Assembly: GCA_951394045.1 (NCBI GenBank)
Contig: OX595986.1
Location: forward strand, 5,051,534-5,115,533
Source: Nitzschia sp. DOCU1
Taxonomy: Eukaryota; Bacillariophyta; Bacillariophyceae; Bacillariales; Bacillariaceae
Reading direction: 5' to 3'
Length of the DNA: 64,000 nt
Part shown: one piece after another, positions 1 to 9,876 of the stretch
How the letters are laid out: each line of letters starts with the position of its first letter
Numbering within the stretch: the first letter of the stretch is position 1
The notes under the pieces: generated by a model
What the model saw: only the letters and a program-made list of their open reading frames with translations
What the model was told of the DNA's origin: nothing
Database searches by the model: none
Program-made: the position numbers and the translations under genes

Positions 1-300
1 AATCAACTTTGAATCACTGCTGATTCGTCTACAAGCTGCCATGGCCTCTACAAGACTACACTACAATACACTTTATTATTCATGGCTACCTCTACGAAGC
101 CGTCGCCGCACCGCTATTGTTTCCTTCATCTCATCAATCATTTTGTTCGTGGGTCGAACACTACAATCAACTTTGAATGGATGTGAATTCATCTACAAGC
201 TGCCATGGCCACTACAACTACTACACTACACTACACTTCACTATTTGCTGCTACCTCTACAAAGTCGCTGCCACCCCGCCACTGTTTCGTTGAACTCCTA
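1..300. repeat. Dispersed/tandem repeat family, copies 1 and 2
   Basis: Two imperfect copies of a roughly 130-170 bp unit begin with aatcaactttgaat at 1 and 169. They share stretches such as ctacaagctgccatggcc and gctacctctacgaagcc. Two more copies lie at 4441-4730. The open reading frame across this stretch is repetitive and carries no recognisable domain, so I treat it as non-coding. Confidence 0.6.
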
Positions 301-1717
301 GTTTTGTTCTTTTGACAGGATACAAGGAATGCAACAATTAACTTCGAATCATGATTCATGGGAATGATAGAAGGATGATTCTGCTGATTTGAAATAGGGA
401 TTGCACTATAGTAGACGTTGCTAGTGCACTTGAACTAGGAGGTCTGGTCGTGCGAGTTGTCACTTTTTTGGTGTCGCGTGTCGTCAATCGTCGTCGTTCT
501 TCCTTGCTATCACGATTGAGAGCTATCGAGCAACAAGACTGGTTAACCAAGAACCAAGAAGGAACTACTATTGGTGCTACTACAATTCGCGCGGTGATGC
601 GTGGGGAGGCGAATTGTCCGACCACGACAGACGTCGTGGTCGTTCTGAGGATGACGGGCACCGTTGCGTCCCGTTTTTTCTCCAGGCTGAATGCAAAGGT
701 GGCTTGAAACACCACCTTTGTATTGGATGAACAAATGGTTCATCGAGAGGTTGGAGTGAGTCCTGGGAAATTCACCGTCCAGGCCCTCCATGGTCCCCGG
801 CAGCTTGGCAGGAAAACGTTCGTCCCGAACGTTTCCAGGGTGGAGCAAGCTCAGCGCTGCTCTTTCCCGCACGCGGCGCGTGACACGGCGCGAAGGCATC
901 AGTGCCTTCGACGTGACTCTAGCCCAGCTACTGGCCAGACTACTTGGGGCGCCAAGACCTTTCTGCTTATCTCCCTGCACGCCTCCCTCTACGAGCGTGT
1001 CAAAATAAATTGAGAGGGAAGACAGCTAGTTTGATTCAAGTTGAAGGATGGTAAGCAGACTAGGATGAGAGCCAGCTGTCTCTCTTCCCTGCGTTGCGCC
1101 GGTTTGACGACGGGTCCTTCTAGCCATTCTTGGTTTTCCTCTTCCCCCTGGGAGAGGTTTTTTACCAAGAATGGGTGAATCCCTACGTCGATGTAGGGAT
1201 TGCAAGAATCAAACAGGGTCGGAGTGTGCTAGCCCAAAATGCTCTCCCGTGGCTGAGCACTATAGCGCACCACGTAAATAAGATTTCAAATTGATATTGA
1301 TACTATTGGTGCTACTATCGTGAGCCTTAGTTGTTATCGCAAGCTTCTTCTGGCATGGGAGGGAGCAGGCGCGCTCCCAAGATATCAAGAATACACAAAA
1401 AGAAGCTTCAAATTGGTAAATCGAATGTCAAATTTTAATCTTTTGTGTCGTAGTGTTAAATGCACTATCAAAATGTCCATAAATGCGCTATCAAAGTAGG
1501 ACACGTCGAGGACGCAAATTCAGTCAAAAAGCTCCGATTTTGGACAAAAATGGGGCATTTCTGTCATACCATTACGAAAATTTCAGGGCCGCTCTGACAG
1601 GCGCGCAAAAATAACGCATCGGTGTGTCAGGCGCGATCCGTTGCAGGAATACTAAAATTTCTGTTGGACATTGATAACTGCATTTTCGCCTGCTTTCCCT
1701 AAGTAACTTTGAGGCCC
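301..1717. other. Spacer without a recognisable gene; several hairpins
   Basis: No gene is supported here. ORFs overlap on both strands between 450 and 1013 without any recognisable domain. Perfect inverted repeats are visible: a 9-bp stem at 694-720, an 11-bp stem with arms 1124-1134 and 1164-1174, and directly after it a 9-bp stem with a 6-nt loop at 1178-1201. The rest is AT-rich and unremarkable. Confidence 0.5.
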
Positions 1718-2355
1718 GTTCCGACCGTTGTAAATTCACTGTAATGGATCGCTGTAATGACCTGCAAGGCTATTCGTACGATGGACGGACTTCATTACAG
1801 TGATTTTTTAGGCTGTTACGCGAAATGAATACCCCCGATCCTGGATATTCATTTCGCGTAAATTCGCTGTAAATTATCGGGCCAAGCAAGACCGACGCCT
1901 TTAATTCAAGCTGCTCGTTAACAGTCGCTGCGCCCGCGAATCGCTCATGCACGAACGCATCGGTTGATTATTGCACTCTCGCACCGCAACACACTCCACA
2001 CACTCGTTGCCACAACGATTGTTGCCACTACTACTTGGAATCAGTACTCATGTCTTTGTCCAACGAGGAGTTGTTGAAAGCCCTGGGTGGTGGTACAAAT
2101 GTAGAGGCGGACGACATTGTTATTGAAGACAAGTTAGCTAATATCGTTACTACTTAGGAAATGGCGCCATGATGGCACTCGGTAATAAAGCTGAGACATT
2201 GCTACACTTCTACGGGACCCATTTGAATCTTATTACCCAATTCATTTCGGCACCTTCCGACCGTGCGACAGATTTAGCGTAATTAGGCTCTTTTCCGGAT
2301 GGAAGGACGGACCAATTACAGCGATTTATTACAGCAAATTTACAACGGTCGGAAC
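1718..2355. mobile_element. TIR-bounded non-autonomous DNA element, about 640 bp
   Basis: The left end gttccgaccgttgtaaatt at 1718 is matched by its reverse complement ending at 2355. The match continues inward imperfectly for about 45 bp (ctgtaat..atcgctgtaat on both arms). An internal perfect 16-bp inverted repeat lies at 1816-1861. The only reading frame of note is a 35-codon ORF at 2050-2157, so the element looks non-autonomous. I could not settle a target-site duplication. Confidence 0.6.
2050..2157 (+). other. Small ORF (35 aa) inside the TIR element, unrecognised
   Basis: An ATG at 2050 opens 35 codons, beginning MSLSNEELLKALGGG and ending in TAG at 2155-2157. It is acidic and Leu/Glu-rich at the start. 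It lies centrally in the TIR element and could be the first-exon relic of an element-encoded protein or pure chance. No function can be assigned. Confidence 0.2.
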
Positions 2356-2371
2356 GCCACTGACTGCCTGT

Positions 2372-2483
2372 AACTTTGCACCGATTCAAGAAAAGTGTTA
2401 CGAGGCTTCAGATCTGTCTCTAGGATAGTAAAATGAATGCTGGCGTGGAGTCGCATAACACTTTTCTCGCATTGGTGCAAAGT
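2372..2483. repeat. Short foldback (MITE-like) element
   Basis: Arms at about 2372-2403 and 2452-2483 are reverse complements, sharing actttgcacc and gaaaagtgtta, with a loop of about 48 bp. The element abuts the end of the TIR element before it. Confidence 0.5.
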
Positions 2484-2784
2484 GGATTTTCCCGCCTCAG
2501 GGGCCCATTCCCTTACGGGACTCAAATACGCGCGAAGGCGCGCGTACGTAGGCTTAGTACCAAGGCCTACTGAGGCTGCGGGAATGTTGGAACATTACCG
2601 AATAATGTAGAGATTACGGTACTTTAACGGGGGAGATGGGCAAAATGGTGGGGAAAAGAGGGAAGTATTTGCCTTCTGTCGCAGGATATAGTTTCAGATA
2701 TGCCCTTCGTTTCCGCCCGGCTCCCCCACCTTGTGCATCACACCACGATTTAATTCGCCAGAGCCTGCCGGCCCATTTACGTTC

Positions 2785-2913
2785 CGTGAAAATGTTGCAA
2801 CTTTACCGTAGAATCGGGAAGTGGGAGAATATTGCATTCTACGGTAATCTAAAATTTCTACGGTAAAGTTGCAATATTTTTCGATTCTACGGTAAAGTTG
2901 CAACATTTTCACG
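2785..2913. repeat. Foldback element with near-perfect 32-bp arms
   Basis: The left arm begins cgtgaaaatgttgcaact at 2785 and is the reverse complement of the right arm ending at 2913. The core word acggtaaagttgcaa recurs inside and again at 3378-3470. This is a small palindromic repeat with no coding capacity. Confidence 0.65.
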
Positions 2914-2993
2914 ATAGTACCGTAATGGCCGACTGCCCGAGGCGGAGGGGGAGAGCACGACTGACTCAAGCATGAACATCACACTGCTTCATG

Positions 2994-3030
2994 ACGGCGG
3001 CGGCGGCAGCAGCAGAAGCAGCAGCGTCAA
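2994..3030. repeat. GGC/AGC trinucleotide microsatellite
   Basis: A run of ggc triplets followed by agc/aga triplets. It lies in a stretch without a recognisable gene. Confidence 0.6.
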
Positions 3031-3377
3031 CACCAGTTTAGCTAGAGTTGTTATAATGGACAATACGTGACCTCACGAAAGCGGTGTCGTCAACATAAAC
3101 CATCAGCTACCTTATGACTATCAGGGGTGTCGGCGTCCACGACCAAGCCAGTACTACAGAGAAACTTACTATCATCAGCATTACGCTACTTGGCGCTCCG
3201 TAGCGTTCCTAAGATTGCACGAGACGCAATTTTGCAACACAAGATTTTGCAATACGGGATTTCGCACCACGAGCAATTCGCGACACATAGGAGACAACCA
3301 CTTAATGAGAGGCTATAATAATGATGGGCAGTCGTGCATTACGGTAGCGATTCATCGGTAAGATTGCAATATTTTTA

Positions 3378-3470
3378 TTGCAACTTTACCGTGGAATCGT
3401 TACCCTAGAATGCAATATTTTCACGGTAAAGTTGCAACATTTTTCATGGTAAAGTTGCAACATTTTTCAG
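3378..3470. repeat. Second copy of the gttgcaact/agttgcaac foldback family
   Basis: ttgcaactttaccgtg at 3378-3393 pairs perfectly with cacggtaaagttgcaa at 3422-3437. A further direct copy of the right arm (catggtaaagttgcaac) follows. It shares its core with the foldback at 2785-2913, which marks a mobile or amplified family. Confidence 0.55.
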
Positions 3471-3506
3471 CGAGCGATTTCACGGTAAGGAAACTGAAAG
3501 GGCCTT

Positions 3507-3938
3507 TTGAACAGGACGGTCGAGTTCAAATATATGTATTCAGGATCTATACAACATAAGAGATGGAGGGCGTGGGGCGTTAAGTACGAGTGTGCTTCTC
3601 CTTTAAGAATTTGGGGGGAGTGCGAAGCCGCAGATTGCCATCAATACCAAGGTTTTTGCTTTATTGCAACCTTCCCGCAGCCTCACTGGGACGGAACGGG
3701 AACGAGAATTTTGCGTCGCAATCATGCAAAAGCGGGGGTGGCGGGAACTTGCAATTTCGACGATATGAATCCTTCGGAGTTGGATTCTTGTATTAAAAAT
3801 TTAGAAATCTTATTAGTGCCTAAACGAGTTGGCAATGCTAACGTTGACCGTTATCTTCATGGGAGGGCGATGCGCGAAACGATGAAATCCTCTATGGGAA
3901 ATTTTCGTAATGACTATCAAAGAGCTACCTTAAAGTGA
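3507..3938 (+). CDS. Unrecognised ORF, 143 aa, doubtful gene
   Basis: This is the only longer reading frame in the first 7 kb not explained by a visible repeat. The C-terminal half has balanced composition (CNFDDMNPSELDSC, then a basic stretch with VPKRVGNANVDRYLHG). I see no signal peptide, membrane segment or known motif. It is flanked by foldback elements, and its last 20 bases contain an 18-bp word that reappears at the broken end of the ABC1 kinase gene. It may be a fragment of a transposon or host gene; the start codon is uncertain. Confidence 0.25.
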   Translation: MNRTVEFKYMYSGSIQHKRWRAWGVKYECASPLRIWGECEAADCHQYQGFCFIATFPQPHWDGTGTRILRRNHAKAGVAGTCNFDDMNPSELDSCIKNLEILLVPKRVGNANVDRYLHGRAMRETMKSSMGNFRNDYQRATLK

Positions 3939-3942
3939 GTCG

Positions 3943-5250
3943 GAAAATTATACACATGGTGCAAACTGTGTATAACAAGACTCAATACTCATGACTGAAG
4001 GATGTGACCAATGCGACCGTACATCGAGCATCCGGAGATGACAATGGCACAACACAAAAAAGCAATTCACTTTTAAACCTTCATTTGCAAGCAATCCTGG
4101 AGTACTGATGCTGCACTCCTACCACTGCTGTATGGGTATAAAGTCCTTGATTCGCGCTATACAGTGGTTGCAGCAGCATTATTATTCGATTGCTACTAGT
4201 AGTCATTCAATTACTACTTCAATGTTACCAAGGTAAACGCATTCGATTGTGGAGCAAGTATTTTAATTTATGCACTTTACTAACATCCTCATTTAAACTT
4301 GACAACCTGCTCACCAGCCAGCATCACTACGAATTGCATGTTGTGGCCTTTGCTACTGATATACTCCTACAATGATGCTGCCATCGCCGCCGCTGCTACT
4401 CAACTCATGCGTCATTTTGTTTCCTTTCAACGAACGCCACAATCAACTTCAAATTGGTGTGACTTCTTTTATAAAGCCGCCACTGCTGCCAAATAACAAC
4501 TACACTACACTGCACTTCATTATTGGTCACTACCTCTACGAAGCCGCTGCCGCCCCACCACTGATTTGTTTGTTCTTTTGAGAGGATGCAAAGAATGCGA
4601 CAATCAACTTTGAATCACGGTCACTTCTTTTATAAAGCCGCCGGCGCTGAACAACAACTACACTTCATAGTTGGTTGCTACCTCTACAAAGCCCCCGTCG
4701 CCCCCCACCACTCTTTCATTGAACTCATTGGTAAGGTAGTATTATGATCCCTAGTAGCAGACAAAGTTAGTTTAAATTCAATACAGGTAGCCCTACTTTA
4801 GCATACGGGGGCACCAACTATGATATTGTCTAGGACTCCTACTATGAGAGACGCCCAGCACTGTCCTATTTGCTCTTTTTCAGGTGCCTTGGCGGCAACC
4901 TGACACAAAATTCACAATGGGTGCAAGCAGCACAGAGCTCGGTTCCATTGTCGCCGTCCAAGTGTAGACTTACAATAGAGTTGATGCTCCCTGAACGACT
5001 GCATTGGTCAAACAAGTCGACAGCTACAATCGACTGCTACTCGTACGATCGGATTGCTACTCGTGTGGGGGCAGAAAATTATACAGCTCGGACAAATTGA
5101 TGTATAAATTTCCGAAGTACCCACGGTAGCGGCATCCCACCGTGCAAATAACGTGGCATACTACTGCCGGGTAGTGCGGAAAAATATACACTTTCTGTAT
5201 AATGGACTTGTATGACTAATGAAGTCGTGTATACAATTCCGACAGTCCTA
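3943..5250. repeat. Recurrent cggaa..tatacac motif, possible MITE ends
   Basis: Variants of tcggaaaattatacac occur at about 3940 (plus), 5070 (plus), 5105 (minus), 5180 (plus) and 5245 (minus), partly as inverted pairs. A perfect 9-bp stem (ttatacaca/tgtgtataa) sits at 3948-3975. The pattern suggests nested small TIR elements, or one element of about 1.3 kb with degraded copies inside. Boundaries are unresolved. Confidence 0.35.
4441..4730. repeat. Dispersed/tandem repeat family, copies 3 and 4
   Basis: Two units beginning aatcaactt at 4441 and 4601 resemble those at 1-300, sharing actacctctacgaagccgc and attctttgcatcctctcaaaa-like tails on the complementary strand. Short overlapping ORFs here are products of the repeat. 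Confidence 0.55.
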
Positions 5251-5372
5251 CCGGTAGGTACGTAGTTCGGGACCCATTCGGTGCTGGTACCGTCTTTTGG
5301 CTTTTTTAGGAACCAATCATATCACTTGAAACCGCGCGGATTGCGCGCGGTAAAAGCCAAAATTCTTACTGC

Positions 5373-5596
5373 GGGGTAAAAGCCAAAAGACTGCGCGAAT
5401 TTCGCGCGATTGACCAATCATATCACAGGGTAAAAGCCAAAAGACTGCGCGAGTTGCGCGCGATTGACCAATCATATGACAGGGTAAAAGCCAAAAGACT
5501 GCGCGAATTGTGCACGATTGACCAATCATGTCACAGGGTATCATAAAAGCCAAAAGACTGCGCGAATTGAGCGCGATCGACCAATCATATCACAGA
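5373..5596. repeat. 54-bp tandem repeat, four copies, CCAAT-containing
   Basis: Four head-to-tail copies of a 54-bp unit read gggtaaaagccaaaagactg, then a gcgcgaatt/gcgcgat palindromic core, then attgaccaatcat. A degenerate fifth copy precedes at about 5310. No gene is adjacent. Confidence 0.75.
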
Positions 5597-5689
5597 ATAG
5601 CGCGTACAAGCTCATAACCTGAAGGGCACCAAATCGATCGACTGTAAACAAACACAGATCCTTTGTTGTTACTACTGGGTGAAATCAAC

Positions 5690-6010
5690 ATGAATGCGAA
5701 AATGCAAGAATGCAAGAATCGGACAACTACAACCAACACAACAAAGATGAGAATGCGAGAATGCATCAATGACAAAGAACATGACAATCACGAGAATGCA
5801 AGAATCTGACAACCACAACGAACATGACAAACACAAGAACACGAGAATGCCAGAATCTGACAACTACAACAAAGATGACAAACACGAGAATGCGAGAATG
5901 ACTAAGAACACGACAACAGGAGAACACGAGGATGTGAGCATGCGAGTATGCAACAATGACAACAAACACAACAAACACAAGAATGCGAGAATGCAAGAAA
6001 TTGTCGCTGA
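5690..6010. repeat. Purine-rich minisatellite (gagaatgcaagaatg type)
   Basis: Irregular repetition of gagaatgc, caagaatctgacaac and aacacgacaacaa-like words over about 320 bp. Long overlapping ORFs on both strands are a by-product of the repetition. Confidence 0.7.
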
Positions 6011-6577
6011 ACACTGGCAAACAAACAACAGCCATTTATTCCATCATTTAGACTAGCCCAACATCAACAATTATGGCTGCATTGGTAAGCTAGGTCATGG
6101 GCCAAGAACAAATTGAACGGTTACAAGGGATATGAGGGGGCCACAGCACCAGAGTAGGAGGGAGAGGATCAAAGTTCTCGACAAAGGAATAGACTCATAG
6201 CCATAATCAAAGCGGTGCTAGCTAGAGATCATGCTAACTGGTGCTTATCTCACTACTTGTATGTGAGCGAGCGATGGGCATCTCATTACTATGGGGGGCT
6301 ACCGGTAGGCTACTATGCATTCCTGGTGATGTGTTGCTGGAGTAACCCGGATGTACCGCGTGGCAGTACCAGCATGGCATAGGTGCCCGTAGTTCGACAC
6401 TCTCCCCATTTTATGGATGGATTTCTCCCAATTCACAATTTGATGTCGTCCCACCAAATACGGTTTTCCACGTCTCGTGATCGCACACACATAGTCGACC
6501 TCCCGGGGATTAACCCACTGCGGCTCCATGATTTCGTCCCCGGGTTCGGAAAGTTTGTTTATAACAGTAAGTGACTA
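6011..6577. other. Spacer with one unrecognised minus-strand ORF
   Basis: The stretch 6299-6529 (minus) encodes 76 residues (MEPQWVNPREVDYVCAITRR then a basic segment) with no domain I know. It could be a decayed gene fragment. The word cgtagttcgacactctcc at 6388-6405 recurs exactly at 13059-13076. Nothing else is recognisable. Confidence 0.3.
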
Positions 6578-6852
6578 CTAGCGTTCGTTTCCGAGAATCA
6601 TAACCCTTGGCTTGATGAATTGAAAACTACATAGTTTTGCAACTAAAAGGCACATTTCACAATAGACGTTTCTGAGAATTGACACCCTTGTTGCTGATTT
6701 GAAAATTACATAATTTTGCAACTAAAAGGCACATTTCACAATGGATGGGCTATTCACAAAAGTACAAAGTGACCAGTACTATCGTTCGTTTCCAAGAATT
6801 GTAACCCTTGTTACTGATTTGAAAACTACATAGTTTTGCAACTAAAAGGCAT
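6578..6852. repeat. Three direct repeats, roughly 80-110 bp period
   Basis: The phrases gaaaactacatagttttgcaa and ctaaaaggcacatttcacaa occur three times with diverged spacers. Confidence 0.6.
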
Positions 6853-7374
6853 AGTAGGTGCATTCGGACTTTAATTTGAGAAACTGCTTCTGTTCATCGC
6901 AAGATTATGCAAGAAGTAGAAGAGGTCAGTGTCGTTAAATGCTTATCACGATCGTCTCATCAAACAATGAGTTTAGCATTCGTATGCGGTGATGGATGAG
7001 GTCAGGTCGAATCCACGAACACTTAACGTCTCAAACCTCATCGGAACAAGGCCGAGATGAAGCCACCTAGTGACGCAGGGATAGATCTTTTGGTCGACGA
7101 CAATTTGGCGCTATTAGCTTGCCGTGTATGTTTTGTACTCGGTCTTACGGGGAGTCATCGTCTCTAGTGGATGTTAAAAGATAGTCGGATCTTTATGTTG
7201 TCTACGTGGGGTAACTACCGCTTCTCTACTCGCTGAAATCGACGCCAAATCCTTGAACGACGAATCCACATCAACAGACTAAACGTCGTTGGCTGAAGCT
7301 CATACTTTTCATTTCCCTTTCGAGTGGATACACCACAACTTTTGAAAGAACACGCCTTCCTTTCATCAAAGAAA
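6853..7374. other. Spacer and 5' flank of the repeat-protein gene
   Basis: No gene or repeat is recognised. The last part presumably holds the promoter and 5' UTR of the gene starting at 7375. Confidence 0.4.
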
Positions 7375-9876
7375 ATGAAGATTGTCTCTTCCCTCTTCCT
7401 TCTCGCAGTTGCGGGTGAAAGTAAGGGCTCTGCGTTGTTTCTTGCCACATCTCCAAAAGAGTCCTCTGACGTAAGCTAACAGTTCTTAACGATTATTGAT
7501 GCATCGTCGTCCATGTCGGTGATATACATGATGATACACTCACAGATCCGTTTCAATTTCCATTTCCTTCTGCGGAATACTCGTCATGTTTGCCATCATG
7601 CCCGTCGATCATTATGGTGGTCTCCATCCTCGTTGTGATTACAGACCACGAACGAGGAGGCGCCCAAACAACGCCGCAATGGGCTCGTCCGTGGAGCTGC
7701 AGGCGCTGATCCTGCTAGAGAGCACTCTGCTGCTGCGGTCGTAGGTTCTATTGACAACGATGGGGTGATGCTTGAAGATCTACCAGACGAGGACTCTTTG
7801 AGCCTTCACCAGCACCGCGAGTTGATAGAGTTAATCAGCCCGAATGGGTTCAAATTCACTGGCGATAAGTCCTTCAGTTGCGACAGGGACTTGAATATCG
7901 CTGATATCTATGGATGCGGACCGGGTACATACGCCGCTTGTTACCTCCATAAAGGTAGCAAGTCCAGTTCCACTCCGCATTACCATACGAAATGTTGGGA
8001 TTACAAGAGCTACCAACCTGTACCCGGAGGCTACGTGGCGGGGGCCACTGACAAGTTTTGGGCAGCTTGTGCTCCGTGCGACTGTGCTCGAGCGATCACG
8101 TCCTTGTTCCCGAAAACGGAAATCAAGGTTGGAAAATCAGCAGTAGATGTAACGTGCCCGCCCACTGCAGGACCCACCGCAGGACCCACTGCAGGACCCA
8201 CCGCGGGACCAACCATCCAGACTGTTTGCTTGCCTGATACGGACGGCAACGGAACTCCAGACCTCTATGAAGGCCAGATTTGTTTCACTGACGTGAACGG
8301 AGACCAATGTCCTGATGGGACTTGCTCCCCTGTCAACGCTTGTCCCATTGACACTATTTGCTTGCCTGATACGGACGGTAACGGAACTCCAGACCTCTAT
8401 GACGGCCAGATTTGTTTCACTGACGGGAACGGAGACCAATGTCCTGATGGGACTTGCTCCCCTGTCAATGCTTGTCCCATTGACACTGTTTGCTTGCCTG
8501 ATACGGACGGCAACGGAACTCCAGACCTCTATGAAGGCCAGATTTGTTTCACTGACGTGAACGGAGACCAATGTCCTGATGGGACTTGCTCCCCTGTCAA
8601 TGCCTGTCCCATTGACACTGTTTGCTTGCCTGATACGGACGGCAACGGAACTCCAGACCTCTATGAAGGCCAGATTTGTTTCACTGACGTGAACGGAGAC
8701 CAATGTCCTGATGGGACTTGCTCCCCTGTCAACGCTTGTCCTCCCGGCCAGATTTGTTTCACTGACGGGAACGGAGACCAATGTCCTGATGGGACTTGCT
8801 CCCCTGTCAACGCTTGTCCTCCCGGTCAGATTTGTTTCACTGACGGGAACGGAGACCAATGTCCTGATGGGACTTGCTCCCCTGTCAACGCTTGTCCCCC
8901 CGGCCAGATTTGTTTCACTGACGGGAACGGAGACCAATGTCCTGATGGGACTTGCTCCCCTGTCAACGCTTGTCCTCCCGGTCAGATTTGTTTCACTGAC
9001 GGGAACGGAGACCAATGTCCTGATGGGACTTGCTCCCCTGTCAACGCTTGTCCCCCCGGCCAGATTTGTTTCACTGACGGGAACGGAGACCAATGTCCTG
9101 ATGGGACTTGCTCTCCTCGCCTTGCCGATCGGGACGGTGACGGAATTCCAGACCTCTACGACATCTGCTCGGGCTTTCCCAACACTATTGCAACTTTATA
9201 TTATACCACCGATGCTTTCTCCTGGACGGATAATACTTGGAAGGTGGTACAGAATGGTGTGACCATTGCTTTATCTCCTCCCCAGGTTGTTGGCGTTCAG
9301 CCTGTGTTTCCAACTGGTGCGGGTATCCAGGTTGTTTTAGTCCTGCCGGGGTGTTACACATCCACCAGTTGTTATCAATTCATCCTCTATGATTACATCG
9401 GGGATGGTTTATATTCCCCCGGGGCATTTAGCATCCAGTTGGGCAGCCAGTCCTTTCCATATGTGGGGAGCCTTAGTTTCGGCTTCCAGACTTCGCTCTT
9501 TTTTGGAAACTGCGCACGCCGTCAATTGACCGAAACAGTTATGAATGAGCATCTCAATGTTCACAGAACAACCATCATCTCCGATGACATGCAAGTTGCT
9601 GAATGGACAGTGTCTGTGCCATATGATCAGCAGGTGACTTTTGACATTGTCAATGCTGATACTGGCACTGTCGTCGCGGCGCTCTTTAATGGTATCATCC
9701 CCGCCGGTACCCCCCAAGTCGTCGTTTTCAATCTTGGAGAAGACATCAGCACCTTGAAGTGCACGGTCGAGATCAAAGGCGAGAACAAAGATGAAAACAT
9801 TGAACTTCTTCTCTTCAGGTCCAACGAAGGGAACGATGCTCCTGCTGCTGGAACTACCATTGGGGTTCGAAAGTAA
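7375..9876 (+). CDS. Secreted calcium-motif repeat protein, 775 aa
   Basis: Two exons, 7375-7470 and 7645-9876, join in frame across a 174-nt intron (GTAAGC...TTACAG, phase 0). The first exon supplies a signal peptide (MKIVSSLFLLAVAGESKGSA), so the protein is probably secreted or cell-surface. After a TAGP x4 linker come four 44-residue units rich in Asp/Gly/Cys (DTDGNGTPDLY, then DVNGDQCPDGTC), resembling thrombospondin type-3 or EF-like calcium loops. Then come five 26-residue units that keep only the second half (PPGQICFTDGNGDQCPDGTC). The C-terminal part has a Cys-containing CYQFILYDYIGDGLY segment like the YGDG domains of marine secreted proteins. An adhesive, matrix or cell-wall role is inference only. 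The 78-bp DNA repeats are almost identical, so copy number may vary between alleles or assemblies. Confidence 0.8.
8221..9110 (+). repeat. In-frame coding repeats: 132-bp (x4) then 78-bp (x5)
   Basis: The 132-bp units encode the full 44-aa motif. The 78-bp units begin at about 8744, 8822, 8900, 8978 and 9056 and encode the 26-aa short form. The short unit is the long unit minus the DTDGNGTPDLY half, so it arose by an internal deletion and then amplified. Confidence 0.85.

Noticed and set aside
543..980. 145-codon minus ORF near the left edge
   Set aside because: No recognisable domain, biased Arg/Ser composition, and overlapping plus-strand ORFs of similar quality.
5590..6056. Several 60-95 codon ORFs on both strands
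   Set aside because: They are by-products of the purine-rich minisatellite. The Val/Leu/Phe/Ser-rich minus products are just its complement.
8137..9093. 318-codon antisense ORF across the calcium-motif repeats
   Set aside because: The repeat periods (132 and 78 bp) are multiples of three, so any frame free of stops in one unit stays open. It is a shadow of the plus-strand gene.
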